Source: an uncultured Pseudorhodobacter sp. (GTDB taxonomy: Bacteria; Pseudomonadota; Alphaproteobacteria; Rhodobacterales; Rhodobacteraceae). From it: a stretch of DNA of 53,544 bases. Shown in pieces: positions 1 through 8,945 of this stretch. Every line of letters starts with the position of its first letter. The stretch's first letter is position 1. Where the stretch lies: the NCBI GenBank assembly GCA_913062925.1, contig CAJXWJ010000018.1, positions 1-53,544 of the forward strand. Direction: 5' to 3'. The position numbers were made by a program, and so were the translations under genes. The notes beneath the pieces are model-generated. The model did no database searches. It saw only the letters and a program-made list of their open reading frames with translations, and had not been told where the DNA came from.

Positions 1-399
1 ACCCAAGGCCTGAAAGCAATTGCCAAAGAGCTGAACATTCCGGTGATCGCGCTGTCGCAGTTGTCGCGTCAGGTGGAATCGCGCGAAGACAAGCGGCCGC
101 AACTGTCAGATCTGCGCGAATCCGGCTCGATCGAGCAAGACGCCGATGTGGTGATGTTCGTTTACCGCGATGAATATTATAAGGAACGCGAAAAGCCCGG
201 CGATCACGAGTTGGACAAGATCGCGCAATGGCAGACCTTGATGGAATCGGTGCGCGGCAAGGCCGAGGTGATTATCGGCAAGCAGCGCCACGGCCCGATT
301 GGCTCGGTCGAGCTGTCGTTTGAAGGCCGCTTTACCCGCTTTGGCAATTTGGCCAAGCAGTGGCAGGGCTCGGGTCCGGGCGAGGATGTTGGGTTCTAG
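1..399 (+). CDS. dnaB: Replicative DNA helicase DnaB, C-terminal part (5' end outside window)
   Basis: Open from the first base in frame 1 and ending at TAG 397-399, this encodes the last 132 residues of the hexameric replicative helicase. The segment reads [13 protein letters not shown], then [14 protein letters not shown] and [11 protein letters not shown]. These match the end of the RecA-like ATPase core of DnaB, including the conserved arginine-rich segment after the DNA-binding loops. The tail [19 protein letters not shown] is also typical. The N-terminal domain, Walker A and Walker B lie outside the window. A GC hairpin follows the stop. In related genomes dnaB sits beside alr, as it does here once the opposing ATPase gene is passed. 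Confidence 0.97.
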   Translation, partial: TQGLKAIAKELNIPVIALSQLSRQVESREDKRPQLSDLRESGSIEQDADVVMFVYRDEYYKEREKPGDHELDKIAQWQTLMESVRGKAEVIIGKQRHGPIGSVELSFEGRFTRFGNLAKQWQGSGPGEDVGF

Positions 400-409
400 C
401 AGCGTATGC

Positions 410-432
410 GGGGGGCTACGCTGCCCCCCTTT
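410..432. terminator. GC-rich hairpin between convergent dnaB and metal ATPase
   Basis: A GGGGGGC arm (410-416), a 6-nt loop and a GCCCCCC arm (423-429) are followed by TTT. It lies between two convergent stop codons, so it probably ends the dnaB transcript and perhaps also the opposing one. The T-run is short. Confidence 0.6.
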
Positions 433-438
433 GCCGCG

Positions 439-2343
439 CTATTTCGGCAAGATCGGGTCGCGCAGCAGGCGCAATCCGTTCAGCACCACCAAAAGCGTGC
501 CACCCTCGTGGCCGATCACAGCCAGCGGCAGCGGCAGGTCAAAAAACAGCCCAGCGATGACCAAAACCACCATTGCGCCAATCGCAAAGCCCAGATTTTG
601 CTTGATAATCCGCGCCGCGCGTTTCGAGAGCGCATGGGCCATCGCCAGACGCGCCATGTCTTCGGACAAAAGTGCGACATCGGCGGCCTGCAAGGCCACC
701 TCGCTGCCCGCAGCGCCCATGGCGATGCCGACATCGGCGCGCGCCAGCGCTGCGGCATCATTGACGCCGTCGCCGACAAAGGCCACCGCGCCCTTGGCTG
801 CAAGTTTGGCGACCAAGGCGACCTTATCTTCGGGCATCAGCCCTGCGTGCACCTCGGCTGGTTTCAGCCCAAGGCTTGTGGCGATGCGCAGCGCCACTTC
901 GCGGCGATCTCCGGTCATCATCACGATCTCGGCCACCCCACCTTGGCGCAAGGCGGCAATGCCGGCGGCTGCGGTCTCGCGCAGCGCATCGGCGACCGAA
1001 ACCGCGCCCAAAAGCACCGCGCCGCGCCCCAGATAGACGATGGTCTCGGCCCCCGCCTGCAAGGCGTCGCATTCGGGGCCAGCCACCGCCCCCATGCGGT
1101 CAAGCATACGGGTGTTGCCGGCCCAAAGCGCGCCCGTCGCATCCTGGCCGGTGATGCCTTCGCTGGGCCAAGCCTTGACCTCGCGCGCAGGGCTCAGGGC
1201 CAGACCCGCGGCTGTGGCTGCGCGCAAAACCGCGGCGGCGATGTGATGTTCGGACCCCGCCTCTAGCCCTGCAAGTGCGGCCAAGACCTGATCTTTGCTG
1301 CCTTGCAGCGCCACGATCCCCGTCACCTCGGCGCGGCCATTGGTCAGGGTGCCGGTCTTGTCAAAGGCAAAGGCGCGCACCGAGGCCAGCCGTTCCAGCG
1401 CGGCCCCACCTTTGAACAACACCCCACCGCGCGCCGCGGCTGACAGCGCCGAAAGGATCGCGGCAGGCACCGAAATCACCACCGCACAGGGGCTTGCCGC
1501 GACCAGAACCGTGGCCGCGCGGTAAAGCGCCGCGTCAAAGCTGTTGCCCAAGACCCAAAGCGTGGCGAAAACCGCCACCGCACCCAAAAGCACCACAACG
1601 GTGTAGCGCGCGCCAAACCATTCCGAGAATCGCTCTGACGGGGCCTTCATCGCTTGGGCTTGGGTGACCAGATCAATCATCCGCGCCACGGTGCTTTCGC
1701 CCAAGCCGCGCCGCACCTCCAGCGTCAGCACGCCGTGCAGGTTCACCGTCGCCTCGTGCAGCGCATCGCCCAACGCCTTGGACACTGGCAGCGATTCGCC
1801 GGTGATGGTGCTTTCATCCACCTCGCCGGCGCCATCGGTGATCACCCCGTCCAAAGGCACCCGCGCACCGGGCCGCAGCAGCAGATGATCGCCCACCGCC
1901 ACCTCTGCCACCGCAACCTCGTCAAAGCCGCCGTCACCGCGCAGCCGCAGCGCGGTTTCAGGCCGCAGCGCCATCAGCGCATCCACCGCCGCACGCGCCC
2001 GCCCCATGGCGCGATGCTCGAGCATGCCCGCGGTCGAGAACAGCGCCAGCAGCACAGCCCCTTCCAATGCCGCCCCCACGGCGGCGGCGGCAAGCGCTGC
2101 GATCACCATCAACAGATCAATATCCAGCCGCCCACGCCCAAACAGCTCGCGCAGCGCCGATATCGCCGCCGGAATCCCGCCCGCCGCGAAAGACATCGCC
2201 AAGGCCGCCGGGACCACGCCCTGTGGCAGCGGCAGCGCAAAGCGGTCAATCAGCGCCACGCCCAAGCCCAGACAGGTGGCAAGCGTCAGCGCAAGTTCGA
2301 GTCTGCCCGCGTCATGGGAATGGCCGTGATCCTGATCTGGCAT
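439..2343 (-). CDS. P1B-type heavy-metal-transporting ATPase, P1B-4 (CoaT/CtpD-like)
   Basis: This is a 634-residue metal-exporting P-type ATPase of the inner membrane. Visible motifs are TGES (181-184, actuator), SPC (284-286, transmembrane metal site), DKTGT (328-332, phosphorylated Asp), MTGDR (476-480), GDGVNDA (524-530) and HEGGT (612-616). SPC combined with HEGGT in the last helix is the signature of the P1B-4 subgroup, known for Co2+/Fe2+ and sometimes Zn2+ efflux. There is no N-terminal HMA domain, only a short histidine-rich head (DHGHSH). The usual nucleotide-domain HP pair reads HH (SEHHIA), which is unusual. The start at 2343 was chosen for its AAGGAGT ribosome site; an upstream in-frame ATG at 2430 lacks one. 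The gene diverges from alr. The exact metal is inferred only. Confidence 0.92.
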   Translation of the reverse strand: MPDQDHGHSHDAGRLELALTLATCLGLGVALIDRFALPLPQGVVPAALAMSFAAGGIPAAISALRELFGRGRLDIDLLMVIAALAAAAVGAALEGAVLLALFSTAGMLEHRAMGRARAAVDALMALRPETALRLRGDGGFDEVAVAEVAVGDHLLLRPGARVPLDGVITDGAGEVDESTITGESLPVSKALGDALHEATVNLHGVLTLEVRRGLGESTVARMIDLVTQAQAMKAPSERFSEWFGARYTVVVLLGAVAVFATLWVLGNSFDAALYRAATVLVAASPCAVVISVPAAILSALSAAARGGVLFKGGAALERLASVRAFAFDKTGTLTNGRAEVTGIVALQGSKDQVLAALAGLEAGSEHHIAAAVLRAATAAGLALSPAREVKAWPSEGITGQDATGALWAGNTRMLDRMGAVAGPECDALQAGAETIVYLGRGAVLLGAVSVADALRETAAAGIAALRQGGVAEIVMMTGDRREVALRIATSLGLKPAEVHAGLMPEDKVALVAKLAAKGAVAFVGDGVNDAAALARADVGIAMGAAGSEVALQAADVALLSEDMARLAMAHALSKRAARIIKQNLGFAIGAMVVLVIAGLFFDLPLPLAVIGHEGGTLLVVLNGLRLLRDPILPK

Positions 2344-2494
2344 GCGATACTCCTTATTTTGCCGCAGGTTGCGCCTGTTGTCGGCGCGACACAAGCCAAA
2401 GCGAGTGGCACCTTCCCGCCACCGATGCACATTTCACTGTAGGCATCTGCGAATTCCCCCTTGACCGCAGACGCGCGCCTGTCAAAACCGCGCT

Positions 2495-3544
2495 ATGGCT
2501 ACAGCAACACTCTCCGTCGATCTTGAGGCCATTGCCGCCAACTGGCGCGCTTTGGACAAGGCATCTGCAACCGGCGTGCAAACCGCCGCCGTGGTCAAGG
2601 CGAATGCCTATGGCCTTGGCCTGTCACGGGTGGCGCGCAGCCTGGCCCAAGCAGGTGCGCGCCGCTTTTTCGTGGCCGTCACCGAAGAGGGCGTGACGCT
2701 GCGGCAAATCTTGGGCCCAGGGCCACAGATCTGTGTGCTATCTGGCCATATGGCCGGCGACACCGAGATGGTGGCCGATCTCGATCTGACGCCGATGCTG
2801 AACTCGCTGGATCAGGTGACGCGGCATCTGGAATCGCTGCCCGGCCATGCCTTTGGCGTGCAGCTTGACAGCGGCATGAGCCGTCTGGGCATGGCAGAGG
2901 CAGAATGGGAGGCGATTGCGCCTTTCGTGCTGGAAGCAGGGCCAGAGCTGTTGATGTCGCATCTGGCCTGCGCAGACGAGCCCGATCACGCGATGAACGA
3001 AGCGCAGCTGGCGGCCTTTCATGCCATGACCGATGGCACCGGCGTGCCAAGGTCTTTGGCGGCCACGGGCGGCATTCTGTTGGGCGCGAAATATCACTTT
3101 GATCTGACCCGCCCCGGCATTGGGCTTTATGGCGGGCGCCCCTATGAGGCCGCCTGCCCCGTCGTCGGGCTGTCGCTGCCGGTGATCCAAATCCGCCAAA
3201 TCGCAGCGGGCGAGGCGGTGGGCTATGGCTGCACTTGGGTCGCGCAACAGCCAACCCGTGTGGCCAGCCTTTCGGGTGGCTATGCCGATGGCTTGCCGCG
3301 CAGCCTGTCGAATGCTGCCGTGCTTTGGGATGGCGACACCCCCTGCCCGCTGATTGGCCGTGTGTCGATGGACACCATCACCGTCGACATCACCCATCTG
3401 CCGCATATTCCGCGCAGCCTTGATATTTTGGGGCCAAACCAAAGCCCCGATCAGCTGGCCGATGTCGCAGGCACCATTGGCTATGAGATTTTGACCGGCA
3501 TCAGCCAGCGCTATTACCGCCGCTATGTCGAGGGTGGCAAATGA
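2495..3544 (+). CDS. alr: Alanine racemase
   Basis: This 349-residue PLP enzyme interconverts L- and D-alanine to supply D-Ala for peptidoglycan. The PLP lysine is K35 in VVKANAYGLG. The second catalytic base is Y244 in VGYGCTW, and MSRLGM near 128-133 carries the conserved arginine. The typical C-terminal stretches GGYADGLPR and GRVSMDTITVD are present. Length is slightly short of the usual 360-375. The TGA overlaps the mlaE ATG by 4 nt (ATGA), so the two are probably translationally coupled. The start at 2495 begins MATATLSVDL, which aligns with family N-termini. Confidence 0.96.
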   Translation: MATATLSVDLEAIAANWRALDKASATGVQTAAVVKANAYGLGLSRVARSLAQAGARRFFVAVTEEGVTLRQILGPGPQICVLSGHMAGDTEMVADLDLTPMLNSLDQVTRHLESLPGHAFGVQLDSGMSRLGMAEAEWEAIAPFVLEAGPELLMSHLACADEPDHAMNEAQLAAFHAMTDGTGVPRSLAATGGILLGAKYHFDLTRPGIGLYGGRPYEAACPVVGLSLPVIQIRQIAAGEAVGYGCTWVAQQPTRVASLSGGYADGLPRSLSNAAVLWDGDTPCPLIGRVSMDTITVDITHLPHIPRSLDILGPNQSPDQLADVAGTIGYEILTGISQRYYRRYVEGGK

Positions 3545-4326
3545 GTGCAGTCACCGCCCCTTTGGCAGGACTTGGCCGCGCGGTGCTGTCTGCGCTGGCG
3601 GCCTTGGGGCGGATTGCGATCTATGGCGGCCAGACCCTGAAGGCCGCGCTGCGCCCGCCGTTCTATCCGCGCGAGGTGCTGAGTGCGCTTTTGCAGGTTG
3701 GCTGGCTGTCGCTGCCGGTGGTGGGGCTGACCTCGATCTTCACAGGCGGCGCGCTGGCGCTGCAAATCTATTCGGGCGGCCAACGCTTTTCCGCCGAAGC
3801 CGTGGTGCCGCAGATCGTCGCCATCGGCATGGTGCGCGAGCTTGGCCCCGTGCTGGTCGGCCTGATGATTGCCGCGCGGGTGACATCCTCGATCGCCGCC
3901 GAAATCGCCACGATGAAGGTCACCGAGCAGATCGACGCGCTGGTGACACTTTCGACCAACCCCTTGCAATATCTAACAGTTCCGCGCGTGCTTGCAGGGG
4001 TTTTGACCGTGCCATTGCTGGTGGGGGTGGGCGATATCATCGGGGTGATGGGCGGATTTTTGGTCTCGACCGAACAGCTTGGGTTTAACCGCGCGGGCTA
4101 TATCAAGAACACCGTCGATTTTCTGACCATGCCCGACATCGTGTCTTCGCTGATCAAAGGCGCGGTCTTTGGCTTTATTGCGACCTTGATCGGCTGTTAT
4201 TACGGCATGAACTCGGGCCGTGGGGCGATGGGGGTCGGATCGGCCACCAAGGGCGCTGTGGCCACGGCCTCGATCCTGATATTGGCTGCGAATTTCGTGC
4301 TAACCTCGGTGATGTTCGGAACATGA
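3541..4326 (+). CDS. mlaE: MlaE family ABC permease (lipid transport)
   Basis: This is a 261-residue inner-membrane permease of the MlaE/YrbE family, which moves phospholipids between inner and outer membrane with an MlaF ATPase. Recognisable blocks are TSIFTGGALALQIY, VVPQIVAIGMVRELGPVLVGLMIAARV with SSIAAEIATMKVTEQIDAL, and a C-terminal GCYYGMNSGRGAMGVG. About five to six hydrophobic segments are visible. It overlaps alr by 4 nt and mlaF by 4 nt. No MlaD (MCE domain), MlaC or MlaB gene is next to it, so the rest of the complex must be encoded elsewhere. Confidence 0.93.
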   Translation: MSAVTAPLAGLGRAVLSALAALGRIAIYGGQTLKAALRPPFYPREVLSALLQVGWLSLPVVGLTSIFTGGALALQIYSGGQRFSAEAVVPQIVAIGMVRELGPVLVGLMIAARVTSSIAAEIATMKVTEQIDALVTLSTNPLQYLTVPRVLAGVLTVPLLVGVGDIIGVMGGFLVSTEQLGFNRAGYIKNTVDFLTMPDIVSSLIKGAVFGFIATLIGCYYGMNSGRGAMGVGSATKGAVATASILILAANFVLTSVMFGT

Positions 4327-5069
4327 TAGAGCTTTTGGGCGTCCAGAAATCCTTTGGCCACAACCACGTTCTGCGCGGGGTCGATCTGACAATTGCGCGC
4401 GGCACCTCGATGGTGGTGATTGGCGGCTCGGGTACGGGCAAATCGGTGTTGCTGAAATCCATCCTTGGGCTTGTGGTGCCGGATGCGGGCACGATCACGC
4501 TGGACGGGACCGATGTCACCAAAACCGACCGCGATACGTTTTTGGCGCGCTTTGGCATGTTGTTCCAAGGCGGCGCGCTGTTTGACAGCCTGAAGGTCTG
4601 GGAAAACGTCGCCTTTCGTCTGCTGCGCGGCGCAAAGGCGCTGCCGAAAGACCAAGCGCGCGAGATCGCGATTGAAAAGCTGCGCCGCGTCGGGCTAAAG
4701 CCCTCGACCGCCGACCAATTGCCCGCCGAGCTGTCGGGCGGCATGCAAAAGCGCGTGGGTCTTGCCCGCGCCATTGCCGCCGAACCCGAGATCATCTTTT
4801 TCGACGAACCCACCACCGGGCTTGATCCGATCATGTCGGGCGTCATCAATGCGCTGATCCGCGAGATTGTGGTCGAGATGGGTGCCACGGCAATGACGAT
4901 CACGCATGATATGTCCTCGGTCCGCGCCATCGCAGACACCGTGGCGATGCTGCATGACGGCAAGATCCGCTGGACGGGGCCTGCGGCAGAAATGGATGCA
5001 GCTTCAGACCCTTATCTGCAACAGTTCATCCATGGCCGCGCCGAAGGCCCGATTGAATCGGTGCGCTGA
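4323..5069 (+). CDS. mlaF: MlaF-type ABC transporter ATPase
   Basis: This 248-residue ATPase partners the upstream MlaE permease. It shows Walker A GGSGTGKS (34-41), Q-loop FQGG (81-84), signature LSGGMQKR (137-144), and Walker B IIFFDEP with catalytic E162, then the switch histidine in TITHDMSS. The motif QKRVGLARA after the signature is typical of MlaF/Ttg2A rather than importer ATPases. ATG 4323 overlaps the mlaE stop (ATGA). With alr it forms a tightly coupled operon. Confidence 0.94.
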   Translation: MIELLGVQKSFGHNHVLRGVDLTIARGTSMVVIGGSGTGKSVLLKSILGLVVPDAGTITLDGTDVTKTDRDTFLARFGMLFQGGALFDSLKVWENVAFRLLRGAKALPKDQAREIAIEKLRRVGLKPSTADQLPAELSGGMQKRVGLARAIAAEPEIIFFDEPTTGLDPIMSGVINALIREIVVEMGATAMTITHDMSSVRAIADTVAMLHDGKIRWTGPAAEMDAASDPYLQQFIHGRAEGPIESVR

Positions 5070-5070
5070 T

Positions 5071-5451
5071 ATGCTGACCGAGGCGCTGACCCAGCTGATG
5101 CTGTTGTCCTTGCAACCACTGCCGCGCCTTGTCATCCCGCTGATCCCCACCGCGATTGCGCTTTGCGCCTATGCCAGCCTGCGCGCGCGCTCGGATGATC
5201 CCTTGCGAGCTTGGGTGCAGCTGATCACTGCCGCGACACTGGCGGTTTGGATGGCGGTGCCTTGGCAGCCGCAAGACGGTATGGTGATCGCAGCCACCCG
5301 CAGCGTGACGATCTTTGCCTATGGTTATGTGCTGCAAGACTGGCTGAAGGCGGCCTTTCGCACGGGCCTTGATCCGCGCTGGGCGCATCGGGTGGTGATG
5401 GTCTCGCTGGTCGCGTCGATGCTGGCCTTGGCACTGGCAAAGCTGCCCTGA
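5071..5451 (+). CDS. Small membrane protein, function unknown
   Basis: This 126-residue protein starts 1 nt after the mlaF stop, so it belongs to the alr-mlaEF operon. It has about four hydrophobic segments: LVIPLIPTAIALCAYASL, a central LITAATLAVWMAVPW, the segment around SVTIFAYGYVLQDWL, and MVSLVASMLALALAKL at the C-terminus. I recognise no domain. Position suggests a membrane accessory to the lipid transporter or an unrelated passenger; nothing in the sequence decides this. Confidence 0.7.
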   Translation: MLTEALTQLMLLSLQPLPRLVIPLIPTAIALCAYASLRARSDDPLRAWVQLITAATLAVWMAVPWQPQDGMVIAATRSVTIFAYGYVLQDWLKAAFRTGLDPRWAHRVVMVSLVASMLALALAKLP

Positions 5452-5628
5452 ACTGTGCCAAAAGCTCTGTGCTGTTTCAGCTTGCGCAACAATGGCAGTT
5501 ATCCACGCCAGATTGTTCTAAGCGCGACCTGTAATTGTTAAAGTTAATTGCAAAACCTTGGCAAATCTTTACGATTTTAATCCTTAGCAGGCTGGCCTCG
5601 GCTTTGGGGTCGAAGGCGGCACTGGGGT
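5452..5628. promoter_or_regulatory. AT-rich intergenic region, likely promoter for the 5629 gene set
   Basis: This 177-bp stretch between co-directional genes is markedly AT-rich around 5530-5585, against GC-rich surroundings. That is where a promoter for the next gene group (5629 to radA) would be expected. I could not assign a convincing -35/-10 pair. It contains one near-match to a DnaA box (TTATCCACG, 5499-5507), which I do not interpret as an origin. Confidence 0.35.
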
Positions 5629-6408
5629 GTGATTAAACGGTTGGGTGGTTTTATGGCGGTGCTTGAAACGTTGCGAGGCGCGCTGCGGTTTGCGCAGGCT
5701 TTGGCGCAAATGCTGGTCATTGCAGCCACGCTGGGGCTTTGGGCAGTAAGCCTTGCTGCGGGCTTTGGGCTTTTGCCTTGGGCGCAGCTGGCGCTGTCTT
5801 TTGGCGATACAGCCCTACCACAGGCGGGGATCTGGCTGCAACTTGGGCTTTGTGCGCTGATGGCGGTGCTCGCGCTTTATCTGCCCGCCAATGCCCGCAT
5901 GGCGCGGCTGGAACGCAGCCACCGCAGCTTTGCCGTCGGGGTGCAGGATGTGGCCCAAGCCTACCGCCAAGCCCATGCCGCCGACCGCAAGGGCGTCTTT
6001 GCGCTTTCGGGCGAGTTCGAGAGCATGCGCGCAAGGCTAGAGCATCTGCGCAAACACCCCGATTTTCAGCATCTGGAACCTGAGCTTTTGCAGCTTGCAG
6101 CCCAGATGAGCCACGAGACCCGCGATCTGGCACACGCCTATTCCGAGGAAAAGGTCGCGCGTGCCAAGGATTTTTTGCGCCAGCGCCAGCATGAGGTTGA
6201 TGCTTTCAAAGAGCGTCTGGCCACTGCGCGCAGCCTTTGCGACGATCTGCGGCGCTGGTCTACCGACATTAAGGCCGAAGAGCTGCAAGCCCAGATTCAG
6301 ATCAAACGGTTGGAAGCCGATCTGCGCGAGATCCTGCCGCAGCTGGGTTATGATCTTGAGGAAACCCGCGAGGCCAATGTGGTCTCGTTGCCCAAGCCCA
6401 ACAAGTAG
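5629..6408 (+). CDS. Membrane-anchored coiled-coil protein, function unknown
   Basis: This 259-residue protein has two N-terminal hydrophobic segments (about 24-58 and 68-88). A long charged alpha-helical region follows (about 95-245), rich in Arg, Glu, Gln and Leu with heptad-like spacing, which reads as a cytoplasmic coiled coil. It resembles Rhodobacteraceae proteins sometimes labelled 'DNA repair protein' from context, but I see no catalytic motif supporting that. The start is uncertain: GTG 5629 (MIKRLGGF) or ATG 5653 (MAVLETLRG). It precedes a PqiA-like gene and radA in the same direction. Confidence 0.75.
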   Translation: MIKRLGGFMAVLETLRGALRFAQALAQMLVIAATLGLWAVSLAAGFGLLPWAQLALSFGDTALPQAGIWLQLGLCALMAVLALYLPANARMARLERSHRSFAVGVQDVAQAYRQAHAADRKGVFALSGEFESMRARLEHLRKHPDFQHLEPELLQLAAQMSHETRDLAHAYSEEKVARAKDFLRQRQHEVDAFKERLATARSLCDDLRRWSTDIKAEELQAQIQIKRLEADLREILPQLGYDLEETREANVVSLPKPNK

Positions 6409-6444
6409 CTTGACGCCTTGACCTGGCTTGGGCACCACGGCGCG

Positions 6445-6870
6445 ATGAAATACCTAAACCTGTCACTGTTGATCCTGTTTCCCGTGGCTTGGTTCGCGCC
6501 GCTTTTACGCGCGGCGGTGCTGCCGATCTTTGGCATGCGCGAAATCTCGGTTGTGACGGGGCTGCAATCGCTTTGGGCCTCAGATGCGGCGCTGGCGCTT
6601 TTGGTCACCACCTTGGCAATCTTTGCGCCCTTTGCCAAAACCCTTGGGCTGGCGCTGATCCACTTTGGCTATTTGTCGCGCCGCACCCTGCCCTTGCTGG
6701 CTTGGTTAGGCAAATTGGCGATGGCCGATGTGTTCTTGATTGCGCTTTACATCGTCATCGCCAAGGGCGCGGGGCATGTTACCGTGCAGCCGGCTTGGGG
6801 GCTTTATCTGTTTACGTTTTGCGTGCTGGCCGGGGTCCTGATGTCATGGAGCCGTGCCAAGAAGGCTTGA
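6445..6870 (+). CDS. PqiA-domain (paraquat-inducible protein A) membrane protein
   Basis: This 141-residue protein has about four membrane helices. The block WLGKLAMADVFLIALYIV matches the diagnostic 'GKWSMxDVF' region of PqiA domains. It has a single domain and lacks the cysteine zinc ribbons of full-length PqiA. PqiA proteins work with MCE-domain lipid carriers at the envelope, so with the nearby MlaEF pair this may be part of a lipid-transport group; that link is inference. ATG 6445 is preferred over an upstream TTG at 6418 because the predicted first helix starts right after it. Confidence 0.8.
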   Translation: MKYLNLSLLILFPVAWFAPLLRAAVLPIFGMREISVVTGLQSLWASDAALALLVTTLAIFAPFAKTLGLALIHFGYLSRRTLPLLAWLGKLAMADVFLIALYIVIAKGAGHVTVQPAWGLYLFTFCVLAGVLMSWSRAKKA

Positions 6871-6901
6871 TGCCGGGCGCGTTTCAGGGCACCACAGGCC
6901 A

Positions 6902-8260
6902 ATGGCAAAACACTCAAACTCATTCACCTGCACGGCTTGCGGTCAGACCCATGGCAAATGGATCGGCAAATGCGAAGGCTGTGGCGCTTGGAACACGCTG
7001 ATCGAAGAGGCGCCGCTGTCCAGCGGCCCCAAGGCGCTGGGCAGCAAGGGCCGCTCGATCCATCTGACCGATCTTGCCACCCAAGCCGAAGCCCCACCGC
7101 GCGCGTCATCGGGCATTGACGAGCTGGACCGGGTTTTGGGCGGCGGGCTGGTGCCGGCCTCGGCCATTCTGGTGGGCGGCGATCCGGGCATCGGCAAATC
7201 CACGCTTTTGCTGCAAGCGGCGGCAAGTTTCGCCAATCATGGGGTGAAATGCCTGTATATTTCGGGCGAAGAGGCCGCAGCGCAAGTGCAGATGCGCGCG
7301 CAGCGCTTGGGGCTGACGCAATCGCCGGTGGCTTTGGGGGCCGAGACCAATCTGCGCGACATTCTAACGACGCTCGACGCCGAACGCCCCGGCCTTGCGA
7401 TCATCGATTCGATCCAGACCATGTGGCTGGATACCGTTGACAGCGCTCCGGGGTCGGTCAGCCAAGTGCGCGCCGCCTGTCACGAGCTGGTGACTTTCGC
7501 CAAACGGCGCGGCGTGGCGATCATCCTTGTGGGCCATGTCACCAAAGACGGCCAAATCGCAGGCCCGCGCGTGGTTGAACATATGGTCGATACCGTGCTT
7601 TATTTTGAGGGCGAGCGCGGCCATCAGTTTCGCATCTTGCGCGCGGTGAAAAACCGCTTTGGCCCGGCAGACGAGATCGGCGTGTTCGAGATGACCGGCG
7701 CAGGCCTGTCGCAGGTGCTAAACCCCTCGGCACTGTTTTTATCCGAACGCGGCCAAGCCTCGCCCGGATCGGCGGTCTTTGCCGGCATCGAAGGCACCCG
7801 CCCGGTGCTGACCGAGATCCAAGCCCTTGTCGCCCCCTCGCCGCTTGGCACCCCGCGCCGCACCGTGGTCGGGCTTGATTCGGGCAGGCTTTCCACCATC
7901 ATCGCGGTGCTAGAGGCGCGCTGCGGCATCCCCTTTGCGGGGTTGGATGTGTTTTTAAACGTCGCAGGCGGCATGCGGGTGACAGAACCCGCCGCCGATC
8001 TGGCCGTGGCCGCCGCCATCCTCTCTGCGCGCGAAGATGTGGCAATTCCTCCTGAAACCGTGCTTTTCGGCGAAATCAGCCTTTCTGGGGCGCTGCGCCC
8101 TGTCGGACAGACAGAAAACAGGTTGAAAGAAGCCGCAAAACTTGGTTTCTCACAAGCAATCGCGCCCAAGGGATCAAAGCTTGGGCAAGTCGAGGGCATG
8201 CAGGTGCGCGAAATGCCCGACCTGACCGCCTTTGTCGGAGAAATGTTCGGGGCGGGTTAA
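6902..8260 (+). CDS. radA: DNA repair protein RadA (branch migration ATPase)
   Basis: This 452-residue RecA-like ATPase promotes branch migration and processing of recombination intermediates. The N-terminal zinc finger is C10-x2-C13 with C24-x2-C27. Walker A is GGDPGIGKST (92-101), the RadA-specific KNRFG motif lies at 250-254, and a Lon-protease-like C-terminal domain begins around 290 (TRPVLTEIQALV onward). ATG 6902 gives the family N-terminus MAK...F.C..CG; an earlier in-frame ATG at 6854 would add 16 unrelated residues. It follows the PqiA-like gene by 31 nt and precedes cvpA by 20 nt. Confidence 0.97.
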   Translation: MAKHSNSFTCTACGQTHGKWIGKCEGCGAWNTLIEEAPLSSGPKALGSKGRSIHLTDLATQAEAPPRASSGIDELDRVLGGGLVPASAILVGGDPGIGKSTLLLQAAASFANHGVKCLYISGEEAAAQVQMRAQRLGLTQSPVALGAETNLRDILTTLDAERPGLAIIDSIQTMWLDTVDSAPGSVSQVRAACHELVTFAKRRGVAIILVGHVTKDGQIAGPRVVEHMVDTVLYFEGERGHQFRILRAVKNRFGPADEIGVFEMTGAGLSQVLNPSALFLSERGQASPGSAVFAGIEGTRPVLTEIQALVAPSPLGTPRRTVVGLDSGRLSTIIAVLEARCGIPFAGLDVFLNVAGGMRVTEPAADLAVAAAILSAREDVAIPPETVLFGEISLSGALRPVGQTENRLKEAAKLGFSQAIAPKGSKLGQVEGMQVREMPDLTAFVGEMFGAG

Positions 8261-8280
8261 GCCCCAAAAGGAGCGGACGT

Positions 8281-8895
8281 ATGGAAGGTTTTACCCTGGT
8301 TGATGGCGTGGTCGCAGGCGTCATCGTGCTGTCAGCCATTCTGGCCTATTCGCGCGGCTTCGTGCGCGAGGTCATGGCGATTGCGGGCTGGGTTGGGGCA
8401 GCGCTTTTGGCCTATACCTTCGCCGCCCAAGCGCAACCGCTGGTCAAAGAGCTGCCGGTTCTGAACAAATTTCTTGCCGACAGCTGCGAGCTGTCGCTGA
8501 TCGCGGCCTTTGCGGTGGTCTTTGCTGTTGGTCTGATTCTGGCGGCGCTGTTCACACCGCTGCTGTCTTCGGTGGTGCAACGCTCGGTTCTGGGCGGGCT
8601 GGATCAGGTCTTTGGCTTTTTGTTTGGCGTGGCGCGCGGTATCATTTTGATTGCGGTGGCGTTTTTGGTCTACGATCGGGCCGTGGCCGCCAATACCATT
8701 CCGATGATCGATGCCTCGCGCTCGGCCAAGATTTTCGCCTCCTTCCAAGTGGATATCAACCAAGCCGTGCCCTCGGATGCGCCAAATTGGATTGTGGGTC
8801 GCTATAACGAGCTGACCACAACCTGCACCAAACCTGCCGAAACCCCGGCAATTGCACCCGCAGAAACCGCCCTTCCGGCCGCGCCTACAAACTAA
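8281..8895 (+). CDS. cvpA: CvpA family membrane protein
   Basis: This 204-residue inner-membrane protein has about four hydrophobic segments in the first 140 residues. The opening DGVVAGVIVLSAILAYSRGFVREV and the later LDQVFGFLFGVARGIILIA are diagnostic of the CvpA family, named for colicin V production and linked to envelope homeostasis. The C-terminal 40 residues are polar and low-complexity. AGGAG lies 8-9 nt upstream of ATG 8281. It sits before purF, a common bacterial arrangement. Confidence 0.93.
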   Translation: MEGFTLVDGVVAGVIVLSAILAYSRGFVREVMAIAGWVGAALLAYTFAAQAQPLVKELPVLNKFLADSCELSLIAAFAVVFAVGLILAALFTPLLSSVVQRSVLGGLDQVFGFLFGVARGIILIAVAFLVYDRAVAANTIPMIDASRSAKIFASFQVDINQAVPSDAPNWIVGRYNELTTTCTKPAETPAIAPAETALPAAPTN

Positions 8896-8945
8896 GCCCT
8901 ACCCTTATGGGCAAAGCCGCATGCGAGGGGGTGACACTGGCCCGC

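Noticed and set aside
5499-5507. DnaA box / replication origin
   Set aside because: A single near-match (TTATCCACG) without a cluster, AT-rich unwinding repeats or origin genes.
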